9,545 bases of DNA from CAYWFP01 sp964457365 (GCA_964457365.1 CAYWFP010000121.1:1-9545), one strand, 5' to 3'; shown: positions 1-7,220, counted from the stretch's first letter. Program-made: numbers and translations. The notes: generated by a model from the letters alone, not told the origin.

Positions 1-468
1 AACCGTCTCGGGGTCAGGCCGGGAGGCAATCGCCTGGGATCGATTGTGCTCGGCAGGTCACATGCTGTTAGTCGATTCAACGTGCCGCATCGTCAAAAAC
101 TTCCATGGCATCCCAGTGGCAGTCATACGGTGGAACTGTCTGCCCAATTGCACCGGGACGGCTACCGTACTCGCGAGCTACAAAACGATTCCCAACCCAT
201 CCCCAAATGGTGTCGACTGACCTTCAACGCATGCACAAGCGCGGCTCGGCCGTTTAAAGTGTATTGGCAAGTGGTCAATACGGGGCGTCCCGCCGCTGAC
301 GCAGGCGATCTGCGTGGACAGATCATCGACTCTCAGCTGTATCGTGGCGGTCTCACATGGGATCGCGAACGGACCAAATACTCCGGAATGCACTGGATCG
401 AGTGCTTTATCGTCAAGGATGGCAATCTCGTCGCCCGGAGCGGCGAATTCGTGATTAATATTAAATAG
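1..468 (+). CDS. AGS-C sensor-domain protein, probable C-terminal part of a CD-NTase (5' end outside window)
   Basis: The reading frame is open from base 1, giving 155 residues before the TAG at 466-468, so this is most likely the 3' end of a longer gene. Almost all of it matches, by my recognition, the Adenylyl/Guanylyl and SMODS C-terminal sensor domain (AGS-C). The segments are FNVPHRQKLPW (residues 26-36 of the visible part), YWQVVNTG (88-95), LRG (104-106), YSGMHWIECFIVK (127-139) and VARSGEFVINI (144-154). AGS-C normally follows a SMODS/CD-NTase nucleotidyltransferase core that makes cyclic or linear oligonucleotide signals in CBASS, and it is predicted to be a ligand-sensing lid or regulator. 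The catalytic core (GS and DxD motifs) would lie left of the window, so it is inferred. A GTG at 46 could start a stand-alone 140-residue protein, but the frame continues upstream and I see no strong ribosome site there. hsdS starts 13 bp after the stop, which suggests co-transcription with the R-M genes. Confidence 0.8.
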   Translation, partial: NRLGVRPGGNRLGSIVLGRSHAVSRFNVPHRQKLPWHPSGSHTVELSAQLHRDGYRTRELQNDSQPIPKWCRLTFNACTSAARPFKVYWQVVNTGRPAADAGDLRGQIIDSQLYRGGLTWDRERTKYSGMHWIECFIVKDGNLVARSGEFVINIK

Positions 469-481
469 CAAGGCTACTCAG

Positions 482-1615
482 ATGCCAAAACATGAAAACA
501 TACACCTCGGTGATCTCTTCAAATCCCGACGCCAGCGTGGGCGCGAGGGGCTTCCGGTACTTTCAGTTACGATGAACGACGGGCTCGTTCATCGCGACTC
601 CATTGACAGGAAGTCTTCCGGCAACCTTGCGCCGGAAGGCCATCTGCTTATCCGCAAGAACGACATTGCCTACAACATGATGCGCATGTGGCAGGGAGCA
701 TCGGGCTTAGCCGAGACCGACGGAATCCTCAGCCCGGCCTATGTCGTGTTGGCTCCAAAAGAGAATATCGATCCGCTGTTCGCATCCTACTGGTTCAAGT
801 CATCGCGGATGATTCACTTATTTTGGGCCTATTCCTATGGGATTACAGACGACCGTCTTCGATTGTATTACAAGGATTTCGCCAGAATACCTGTTTCGTT
901 GCCATCGAAAGACGAACAGAAGGAGATTGGGCGAGTCCTCGCCACAACCGACCGGGCGATTGCGGGGGTGGAGAAGCTGATCGCGGCCAGGCGGACGCTC
1001 AAGAAAGGCCTCGCCCAGCAACTCCTCACCGGCCAGCGACGCTTGCCGGGGTTCAAGAAGCCTTGGGCCAAACACGAGTTTGGTGATTTGGCAAACGTAT
1101 CAAAAAAGCGTTTTGATCCGAAGAGTGGTGAGAGCCGTCGTTGTGCTGAGTTAGAGCATGTCTCACAAGGTGATGGCCGATTGATCGGCACTATTGATTC
1201 TCGAAGCCAACAGAGCCTTAAAGCCGTATTCTCAACAGGAAATATCTTATTTGGCAAACTACGCCCCAATCTACGCAAATCCTATCTCTGCGAATTTGAT
1301 GGAGTGTGCTCGACTGAAATATGGGTTTTGCAGGCACACTCAAAAGTCTGCTGTAGTGAATATCTTGCCCAATTGCTACAAACCGAACGTTTCATTTCTG
1401 CAGCCTGCATAACGTCTGGGTCAAAAATGCCGAGGGCAGATTGGAGTTATGTATCTGAAGTGCCTTTTAACACACCAACATTGCCGGAGCAAAAGCGCAT
1501 TGCCTCTGTCCTTGGCTCTGTGGACAAAGGTATTCTGTTGCTGGAGAAGAAGCTCGCTTCCCTGCGCAAGCTGAAAGAGGGACTGATGCAGAGACTGTTG
1601 ACTGGGGCGCACTAA
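482..1615 (+). CDS. hsdS: Type I restriction-modification specificity subunit HsdS
   Basis: This 377-residue protein has the two-fold architecture of HsdS. TRD1 covers about residues 5-140, with a typical N-terminal pattern including GLPVLSVT (23-30) and ILSPAYVVL (82-90). A helical central conserved region follows at 140-184, then TRD2 at about 196-330 and a distal conserved region at 331-375. The two conserved regions are repeats of each other: both carry an EQKxI motif and end in LLTG (DEQKEIG...QQLLTG and PEQKRIA...QRLLTG). They form the antiparallel helices that bind two HsdM subunits, and each TRD reads one half of the bipartite DNA target. The length is near the usual 380-450. The ATG at 482 has an AAGG about 8 bases upstream and lies 13 bp after the AGS-C gene. 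TRD2 is clearly poorer in GC than the central region, which suggests domain exchange. No hsdM is in the window, although HsdS is non-functional without it. Confidence 0.95.
   Translation: MPKHENIHLGDLFKSRRQRGREGLPVLSVTMNDGLVHRDSIDRKSSGNLAPEGHLLIRKNDIAYNMMRMWQGASGLAETDGILSPAYVVLAPKENIDPLFASYWFKSSRMIHLFWAYSYGITDDRLRLYYKDFARIPVSLPSKDEQKEIGRVLATTDRAIAGVEKLIAARRTLKKGLAQQLLTGQRRLPGFKKPWAKHEFGDLANVSKKRFDPKSGESRRCAELEHVSQGDGRLIGTIDSRSQQSLKAVFSTGNILFGKLRPNLRKSYLCEFDGVCSTEIWVLQAHSKVCCSEYLAQLLQTERFISAACITSGSKMPRADWSYVSEVPFNTPTLPEQKRIASVLGSVDKGILLLEKKLASLRKLKEGLMQRLLTGAH
899..1033 (+). repeat. HsdS conserved region, copy 1 (between TRD1 and TRD2)
   Basis: Codons 140-184 of hsdS encode the central conserved helical region, containing DEQKEIG and ending in LLTG. 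It is homologous at the protein level to codons 331-375 (copy 2), with matching EQKxI, VL, L..GL.Q.LLTG positions. Such within-gene repeats are the usual crossover sites for TRD swapping in type I systems. Confidence 0.75.
1472..1606 (+). repeat. HsdS conserved region, copy 2 (C-terminal)
   Basis: Codons 331-375 of hsdS encode the distal conserved helical region, containing PEQKRIASVL and ending in QRLLTG. It pairs with the region at 899-1033 to make the pseudo-symmetric coiled-coil scaffold of HsdS. Similarity between the copies is clear in protein but diverged in DNA. Confidence 0.75.
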
Positions 1616-1630
1616 GCAAAGGAATCCAAC

Positions 1631-2473
1631 ATGCACTTTTATTATCTTGATGAGGCTGGATGCACGGGCGCAGATTTGGCAAACGCGGAGCAGCCGATAT
1701 TCGTGCTTGGAGGGATCAGCGTTCGGGATGAAGGCTGGAATGCGAGCCAGCAAGAGTTCGCCTCTGTTGTCGATTCGTATTTTTCGGGACAGATACCGCC
1801 AAATTTCGAATTGCATGCAGAAGAACTCTTATCACCGACTGGAGATGGGGCGTTTGCCGGACATGATAGACAGCGGAGAAATCAATTGGCTCTTGATGTT
1901 CTTGCTATCCTCTCCACTCGCAGCCATGACATACACCTGTACGCCGTGGACAAATGCAAGCTGGCTTCTATCGAGGACATGCCACTTGGATTGGAGAAGC
2001 GTCCCTATACAATCTCATACGATTATCTCCTCACATACATCAACTGGTTTGTTAAGAAGAAGTTGGGCCGTAGCGCCCGTGGTATGCTAATCATTGATGC
2101 CAAAGAGATTTATCACACTGAAATCGAAAAGATTTCAACTATCCGCCGTTTCGGAGGAACTGCGGCCCATCGGATCAAATGGATCGTCGAGTTCACTTAC
2201 CCCGTTGATTCAAAGAGGAATCCGATGGTGCAATTATCCGACCTTGTGGTTTTCTGCGCCAAGAAGTTCCTTGAAATTGATGGTGGATACCGTGACGGCT
2301 ATCCAGATGCTGCCAAACAGTTCTTCGCTCAGTGTTACTCTCTGATTCATGATCGGATATCACGCAAGACGTTGATTGAGCGCGAAGGCCGTGGAATGGA
2401 AGCGCTGAACGCCCTGCTGTGTGAGATCCAGGCAAGTCCTCGCGGACAATGGAAACGTCGTTATGGATTATAA
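1631..2473 (+). CDS. DUF3800 domain protein inside the R-M operon
   Basis: This 280-residue protein has the hallmarks of the DUF3800 family. An N-terminal strand ends in YLDEAG (residues 5-10), HAEEL lies at 62-66, the hydrophobic strand MLIIDAKE (152-159) contains an acidic residue, and QLSDLVVF (201-208) falls near the C-terminus. The spaced acidic residues (D7, E8, E64/E65, D156, D204) look like a metal-binding active site of RNase H-like type; this is an inference from the pattern, since the family's biochemistry is not settled. DUF3800 genes are often found in defence islands, phages and R-M loci. The ATG at 1631 has a good AAAGGA seven bases upstream and starts 15 bp after hsdS, and hsdR follows 13 bp after its stop. 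Parts of the gene (for example 2101-2160, 40% GC by hand count) are much poorer in GC than hsdR, consistent with separate acquisition. There is no signal peptide or membrane segment. Confidence 0.85.
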   Translation: MHFYYLDEAGCTGADLANAEQPIFVLGGISVRDEGWNASQQEFASVVDSYFSGQIPPNFELHAEELLSPTGDGAFAGHDRQRRNQLALDVLAILSTRSHDIHLYAVDKCKLASIEDMPLGLEKRPYTISYDYLLTYINWFVKKKLGRSARGMLIIDAKEIYHTEIEKISTIRRFGGTAAHRIKWIVEFTYPVDSKRNPMVQLSDLVVFCAKKFLEIDGGYRDGYPDAAKQFFAQCYSLIHDRISRKTLIEREGRGMEALNALLCEIQASPRGQWKRRYGL

Positions 2474-2474
2474 C

Positions 2475-2478
2475 GAGG
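2475..2478 (+). promoter_or_regulatory. Ribosome binding site deciding the hsdR start
   Basis: GAGG sits eight bases before the ATG at 2487. That is better spacing than for the ATGs at 2463 or 2481 or the GTG at 2421, and it supports 2487 as the start of hsdR. Confidence 0.6.
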
Positions 2479-2486
2479 CAATGCCC

Positions 2487-5400
2487 ATGGACACGCCATC
2501 CTTCAAGGAAGACCAGATTTCGCAGATTCCGGCGCTGATGCTGCTGCAGAAGCTGGGATATACCTATCTCAGTCCCGAGGAGGCGGAGCGTTTGCGCGGT
2601 GGGCGGCTTTCCGGCGTATTGCTCGAAGGAATTCTCACCGAACAGTTGCGCGCAATCAACACGATCCGCTTCAAGGGCCGTGAATACCCGTTCAGCGAGG
2701 GTAACATTTTCGCCGCCGTCCAGACGCTCAAGGACGTGGTTGACGACGGCCTCGTCAAGACCAACGAGAAGGTCTACGATCTCCTCACCCTCGGCAAATC
2801 GATGCAGCAATCCATCGACGGCGACACCAAAAGCTTTCAGCTCGACTTCATCGACTGGAGGAATCCGGAGAACAACGCCTGGCACGTTACCGAGGAATTC
2901 GTAGTGGAGCGAAGCGGCAGCACCGAGACGCGGCGGCCGGACATCGTCCTCTTCGTGAATGGCATCCCGCTCGCGGTGATCGAATGTAAACGACCAGACC
3001 TGAAAGACCCGATCGGCCAAGCGGTCAGCCAGCAGATCCGCAACCAGCAGCAGGACCAGATTCCGCATCTCTTTCACTACGCGCAGCTTCTCCTCGCCGT
3101 GGCGAAGAACGAGGCGAATTACGCCACGGTCGGCACCGCAGCCAAGTTCTGGTCGGTCTGGAAAGAGGATTTGGGCGAGTCCGAGGCGGACAAGCTTCGC
3201 GAGGCCGCCGCGATTTCCCTGTCCGAAGAGCAGATAGACCGTATGTTCGCCCATCGCGACCCGGTCGTCCGCGAGGCGGCGGCGCCCTACGGCAAGCTCG
3301 AACGGCAGATTACGGAGCAGGACCGCGCGCTCTACGCGCTTTGCCGTCCGGAGCGGCTGCTGGAACTGGCTTTCCGGTTCACGCTCTTCGACGCTGGCGA
3401 AAAGAAGATCGCCCGTTATCAGCAGTATTTCTGCGTCAACAAGATCATGGACAGGATCCGCCGCACCGAACGGGACGGCACCCGCCGGGGCGGCGTGGTC
3501 TGGCACACCCAGGGCAGCGGCAAGAGCCTGACCATGGTGATGCTGGCCGAGGCCATTGCCCTCGAAACCGGCATCGAGAATTACAAGATCATCCTCGTCA
3601 CCGACCGCGTGGATCTGGACGACCAGATTTACAAGACCTTCCACCACTGCGGCACCACACCGGTGCAAGCCAAGACGGGCAAGCATCTCGCGGAACTGCT
3701 GTGCGACAATAAGGCCCGGATCATCACCACCGTCATCGACAAATTCGAACTGGCGGTCGGCAAAGCAGGTGTCCGGGACGAAAACCCCGACATCTTCGTT
3801 CTGGTTGACGAGAGCCATCGGGGCCAGTATGGCGAGCTTCATGCCAAGATGAAGAAAGCCCTGCCTAACGGCTGCTTCATCGGTTTCACCGGCACGCCGG
3901 TGATGAAGAAGGACAAGAATACCATCGAGCGATTCGGCGGTCTGATCGACAGCTATACCATTGAGCAGGCGGTCAAGGACAAGGCGGTGGTTCCGCTCCT
4001 GTACGAAGGCCGCCATGTCGACCAGAAGGTCGATACCGAATCGGTAGACGCCTGGTTCGAACGGATCACGACGGATCTGACCCGGGAGCAGAAAGCCGAC
4101 CTCAAGAAGAAGTTCGCATCCACTGATCTTCTGAACAAGGCCCAGCAGAAGGTCATGCGCATCGCTTGGGACGTAAGCGAGCATTTCCGCGACAACTGGC
4201 AAGGCACACCCTATAAGGCTCAACTGGTCGCGCAGGACAAGACGACCGCGCTTCTTTACAAGAAATTCCTCGACGACTTCGGGTTGGTCACGAGCGAGGT
4301 GCTGATTTCCGGCCCTGATGACCGCGAGGGCGAGGATGACGTGCACGAGGAATCAACGGACGAGGTAAAAGCCTTCTGGAAGAAGATGATGGCGAAGTAC
4401 GGCTCGGACAGAGAGTACAATCGCCAGATCATCAGTGCCTTCAAGAACGCCGAAGAGCCCGAAATTATCATCGTAGTGGATAAACTCCTGACCGGATTCG
4501 ACGCCCCGCGCAATACCGTCCTGTATCTGACGCGCCGCCTGAAGGGGCATACGCTGCTTCAGGCCATCGCCCGGGTGAACCGCCTCTGCGACGGCAAGGA
4601 TTTCGGCTACATCATTGATTATCGCGGTGTGCTGCAGAGCCTGGACGAGGCGCTGGATATTTACGGCCAGCTCTCCGAATTCGACCAGGAAGGGCTGGAC
4701 GATCTCTGCACGGCGCTCACGGATGTCGATACCGAGGCGCGGAAGCTTCCTCAGCGCCATTCCGACCTGTGGGATCTGTTCAAGACGATCAAGAATCAGC
4801 GCGATGAAGAGGCGTACGAACTGCTGCTGGCGGATGATGAACTTCGCGAGAAGTTCTACGAGCGCCTGAGCGCCTATTCCCGCACTCTCGCAATTGCCCT
4901 ATCCTCCGCGAAGTTCATCGAGGATACGCCGGAAGCCAAACTGTCCAAATACAAGGCGGACCTCCGTTTCTTCATGAAACTGCGCGTGTCGGTGCGGAAA
5001 CGCTATGCCGAGGTGGTGGATTTCAAGGAATACGAGTCCCGAATCCAGAAGCTGGTGGATCAGCATGTGGGGACGGGCGAGGTGGAGCGGATTACCGATC
5101 TCGTCAACATCTTCGACGCCGACGCATTTGCCAAGGAGGTGGAGAAGCTCGGCAGCACGGCGTCCAAGGCGGACACCATCGCCTACCGCACCAAACGCAC
5201 CATTCATGATCGCATGCAGGAGGATCCCGCGTTCTATCGGCGTTTCTCAGAGATGCTGGAGGATGCGATACGGGCGTTTCGCGAGCAACGGCTCTCGGAT
5301 GCGGAGTATCTGCGCAAGGTCACGGAGATCGCGGAGAAGATCAAGAACCGCACCGGTGACGATATTCCGGCGGAACTGGCCCATCATGACGTAGCCAAGG

Positions 5401-5681
5401 CGTTCTTCGGCATCCTGTCGGACGTATTTGCCGCACACGAACGCGACGGATTCGAGGCGCGATCGGCGGGAACGGAAGCGAGCCTCGCCATTGATGAAAT
5501 CGTAAAGAACAACCGCATCGTCAACTGGACGAACAATACGGACGTGCAAAACCGGATGGTGGGTGCCATCGAGGATTATTTGTTCGAGTTGAAGGAGAAG
5601 CATGGCATCGATCTGACCTTCGAGGATATCGACCGCATCCTTGAAATGGTCCTCGATATCGCGAGGGCCCGTTATGCCTGA
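2487..5681 (+). CDS. hsdR: Type I restriction endonuclease subunit HsdR (R subunit)
   Basis: With the ATG at 2487 the protein has 1064 residues, the normal HsdR size. An N-terminal PD-(D/E)xK nuclease domain shows D152 and E166-C-K168 (PDIVLF...AVIECK), preceded by the usual type I N-terminal helices. A superfamily 2 translocase follows: Walker A GSGKS at 343-347 (K346), Walker B/DEAD-type DESH at 441-444, FTGTPV from 467 (motif III), LLTGFDAP at 667-674 (motif V) and QAIARVNR at 692-699 (motif VI). The remaining 350 or so residues are a helical C-terminal region as in T1RH-like/DUF3387 HsdR proteins, which contacts the methylase core. All catalytic residues I can check are intact, so the subunit should be active: it pumps DNA using ATP and cuts far from unmodified targets. 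An in-frame GTG at 2421 would add 22 residues overlapping the DUF3800 gene, but GAGG eight bases before 2487 favours the shorter form. The peptidase gene downstream overlaps its last codons. Confidence 0.96.
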   Translation: MDTPSFKEDQISQIPALMLLQKLGYTYLSPEEAERLRGGRLSGVLLEGILTEQLRAINTIRFKGREYPFSEGNIFAAVQTLKDVVDDGLVKTNEKVYDLLTLGKSMQQSIDGDTKSFQLDFIDWRNPENNAWHVTEEFVVERSGSTETRRPDIVLFVNGIPLAVIECKRPDLKDPIGQAVSQQIRNQQQDQIPHLFHYAQLLLAVAKNEANYATVGTAAKFWSVWKEDLGESEADKLREAAAISLSEEQIDRMFAHRDPVVREAAAPYGKLERQITEQDRALYALCRPERLLELAFRFTLFDAGEKKIARYQQYFCVNKIMDRIRRTERDGTRRGGVVWHTQGSGKSLTMVMLAEAIALETGIENYKIILVTDRVDLDDQIYKTFHHCGTTPVQAKTGKHLAELLCDNKARIITTVIDKFELAVGKAGVRDENPDIFVLVDESHRGQYGELHAKMKKALPNGCFIGFTGTPVMKKDKNTIERFGGLIDSYTIEQAVKDKAVVPLLYEGRHVDQKVDTESVDAWFERITTDLTREQKADLKKKFASTDLLNKAQQKVMRIAWDVSEHFRDNWQGTPYKAQLVAQDKTTALLYKKFLDDFGLVTSEVLISGPDDREGEDDVHEESTDEVKAFWKKMMAKYGSDREYNRQIISAFKNAEEPEIIIVVDKLLTGFDAPRNTVLYLTRRLKGHTLLQAIARVNRLCDGKDFGYIIDYRGVLQSLDEALDIYGQLSEFDQEGLDDLCTALTDVDTEARKLPQRHSDLWDLFKTIKNQRDEEAYELLLADDELREKFYERLSAYSRTLAIALSSAKFIEDTPEAKLSKYKADLRFFMKLRVSVRKRYAEVVDFKEYESRIQKLVDQHVGTGEVERITDLVNIFDADAFAKEVEKLGSTASKADTIAYRTKRTIHDRMQEDPAFYRRFSEMLEDAIRAFREQRLSDAEYLRKVTEIAEKIKNRTGDDIPAELAHHDVAKAFFGILSDVFAAHERDGFEARSAGTEASLAIDEIVKNNRIVNWTNNTDVQNRMVGAIEDYLFELKEKHGIDLTFEDIDRILEMVLDIARARYA
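5663..5667 (+). promoter_or_regulatory. Ribosome binding site of the YgjP-like gene inside hsdR
   Basis: GAGGG, within the final codons of hsdR, lies about seven bases before the ATG at 5674. It supports this start over the in-frame TTG at 5641, and it points to translational coupling with hsdR. Confidence 0.6.
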
Positions 5682-6390
5682 GACCGTGCTGATCGAGTGC
5701 TCGGGAACATCGGTGCCGGTAGTGCTTGAATTCAAGGATAGACAGCGGCTATCCATTTCGGTTCACGCGGACGGCAGCGTGACGGCAATGGCTCCAATTG
5801 ACAGATCTCGCGAGGATGTACTGGCCCACCTCGCGCGGCGCCGGTCATGGATCAGCAGACAGCGCCGATACTTCGAGCGTTTTCAGCCAAGCCCCACTGA
5901 AAAGCACTATGCTTCCGGTGAGACGCACCTGTATTTGGGGCGCCAATACAGACTCCGTGTCCGGAAAGCCGATGAGAAATCCATCAAGCTGGTCGGCAAG
6001 TATTTCCACGTGGATGCGCCTAGCGTGACGGATTCCGAGGCTATCGCCGCAGCGATGCATCAATGGTATATGATCCATGCAGACAGCCTTTTTCGGCAAC
6101 GGATGGATCGTTGCGTCGAAACCACACCGGCACTGCGGATTGAAGCGCCGGTGAACCTTCGGTTACGGAAGATGGAGAAGCGTTGGGGAAGTTGTTCAAA
6201 GGCGGGAACGGTTACATTGAATGTCGATCTGGTCAAAACGCCGCTGCATTGCATTGATTACGTCATCATGCACGAATTGTGCCACCTGCGCGTTCATGAT
6301 CATGGACCAGCGTTTGAACGGCTGCTTGGCCGCTGCATGCCGGACTGGAAGACCCGGAAGGAACGGCTCGAATCCATCGTTATTCGCTGA
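5674..6390 (+). CDS. YgjP-like (DUF45) zinc metallopeptidase, R-M associated
   Basis: This 238-residue protein belongs to the YgjP/DUF45 metal-dependent peptidase family (often annotated M48 family or SprT-like). The family layout is visible: an N-terminal beta-rich part, YLGRQYRLRV (87-96), RWGSC (170-174), a TLNVDL strand (181-186), and the zinc site HELCH at 200-204 with H210 as probable third ligand (HExxH-x5-H). The catalytic glutamate E201 is present, so it should be enzymatically competent. No signal peptide or membrane segment is seen, suggesting a cytoplasmic protein. The ATG at 5674 overlaps the last 8 bp of hsdR and has GAGGG seven bases upstream. YgjP-like genes recurrently follow hsdR in type I loci; their substrate there is unknown. 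Proteolytic control of the restriction subunit, as ClpXP does for HsdR in E. coli, is a speculative role. Confidence 0.92.
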   Translation: MPETVLIECSGTSVPVVLEFKDRQRLSISVHADGSVTAMAPIDRSREDVLAHLARRRSWISRQRRYFERFQPSPTEKHYASGETHLYLGRQYRLRVRKADEKSIKLVGKYFHVDAPSVTDSEAIAAAMHQWYMIHADSLFRQRMDRCVETTPALRIEAPVNLRLRKMEKRWGSCSKAGTVTLNVDLVKTPLHCIDYVIMHELCHLRVHDHGPAFERLLGRCMPDWKTRKERLESIVIR

Positions 6391-6498
6391 AGTGCGCGAA
6401 TCTTGCTTCAATTCGAGCTATCTGCCGGATATGCAGCAACGCGCGACAGAAACTGAACTGGAGCAGGCAGATGTGTTGTGTAGAGACTGGATCACGGT

Positions 6499-6527
6499 TT
6501 GATCTTCGGTGATTTCGCCTGCAGAAT
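6499..6527 (+). promoter_or_regulatory. Candidate sigma70-type promoter
   Basis: TTGATC (6499-6504) and CAGAAT (6522-6527) are separated by 17 bp, each matching the consensus at four of six positions. It sits 25 bp before the ATG at 6552, inside the only sizeable plus-strand gap (6391-6551). The rest of this 161-bp gap shows no clear terminator, RNA gene or ORF; the only hairpin seen is a weak five-base stem (CGAAT/ATTCG) just after the peptidase stop. The promoter match is weak and could be chance. Confidence 0.22.
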
Positions 6528-6551
6528 TCGGCACGTGGACTGGACACCAGC

Positions 6552-7220
6552 ATGAATCGCCGTGAACTTGAGAAGCGGCTCTCGCCGATCACGAACGAGT
6601 TGCTTGCCGAGAAGGGGTATATCGCCTTCGCGGACGTGTTCATGCGGCTCGGTTATCTTTCGGCGGAGGATTACGACGCCTGGCGCAGACGGAAGATCCC
6701 ATTCCTGGAGAAGGCCGTCAAAATCAACCTGAAAGCCATCGGCTTTGTGATGAAGACGGTCATCCGCAATTGCCGGAACGGGAAGTTGAAGGAGAGCCGA
6801 ACCGATTACCGGTCCTGGGGCAAGGGGCGCAAGATCCCCATCCGCTTTTCGAAGACCGGCGAGCGGAATATCGAGGAGGCGTGGGCCACGCATTTTCTGA
6901 AAGGAGCGGGAATGGATGACGGGAAGCGGTATCGCACCGAGTGCTTGAAGAAAATCGACGCCTTCTGCGAAGCCTATCCCCAACACCGCCCGCTTGCCCC
7001 GAAAGCCCGACGCGTCCTGGATATGCTTATCGGCAGTGGCGAACCTTTTCAGGGAAAGCCCGGTGGCTGGGCCGGTGGCATCGTCCATGCGCTGACCTAT
7101 ACCGGTTGCGGGGTGCCGGGCGTTCTCAATGCGGATTTGGAGAAATGCTTCGACGCGTCCATCGGCACGATCCGCAAGCGCGGAGCAAGGATCGAGAAAC
7201 TGTTCGACATCAGACCTTGA
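6552..7220 (+). CDS. Two-domain protein of unknown function, DUF6398-like C-terminus
   Basis: This is a 222-residue, soluble, basic protein with no signal peptide or membrane segment. The N-terminal part (about 1-116) is helical in character and includes KGYIAFADVFMRLGYLS (21-37), a conserved-looking FVMKTVIRNC (65-74) and a basic stretch SWGKGRKIPIRFSK (88-101). I recall similar uncharacterised proteins but no function. The C-terminal part (about 127-219) contains FCEAYP (138-143) and PFQGKPGGWAGGIVHAL (165-181), then a helix-turn-helix-like tail ending in IRKRGARIEKLF (207-218). The WAGGIVHAL segment resembles the WAagiv.a core of DUF6398-type cyclin-like folds, a low-confidence assignment. 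An in-frame stop at 6510 limits the start; the ATG at 6552 has only a weak GGA about seven bases upstream. The gene follows the R-M cluster after 161 bp and overlaps the convergent glycosyltransferase gene by 11 bp. DNA or RNA binding is possible but only inferred from charge. Confidence 0.75.
   Translation: MNRRELEKRLSPITNELLAEKGYIAFADVFMRLGYLSAEDYDAWRRRKIPFLEKAVKINLKAIGFVMKTVIRNCRNGKLKESRTDYRSWGKGRKIPIRFSKTGERNIEEAWATHFLKGAGMDDGKRYRTECLKKIDAFCEAYPQHRPLAPKARRVLDMLIGSGEPFQGKPGGWAGGIVHALTYTGCGVPGVLNADLEKCFDASIGTIRKRGARIEKLFDIRP

Noticed and set aside
46..468. Stand-alone 140-residue gene starting at the GTG at 46
   Set aside because: The frame stays open to base 1, the preceding residues fit a linker to AGS-C, and no good ribosome site precedes 46. 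A longer gene cut by the window edge is more likely.
2421..2486. Upstream start for hsdR at the GTG at 2421 or the ATG at 2463
   Set aside because: Both overlap the DUF3800 gene and add residues not expected for HsdR, whereas GAGG eight bases before 2487 gives a well-placed start.
2193..4346. 717-codon open frame on the minus strand
   Set aside because: It lies entirely opposite the 3' part of the DUF3800 gene and hsdR, which have clear domain motifs. Its translation shows no recognisable family and is the usual antisense shadow of GC-rich codon use.
1..6390. A complete CBASS system
   Set aside because: Only the AGS-C end of a possible CD-NTase is visible. No SAVED, patatin, transmembrane, E1/E2 or JAB-type genes are seen, so a full system cannot be claimed from this window.
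6391..6551. Rho-independent terminator or small RNA in the gap after the peptidase gene
   Set aside because: Only a five-base CGAAT/ATTCG stem with a nine-base loop is seen, with no following T-run.
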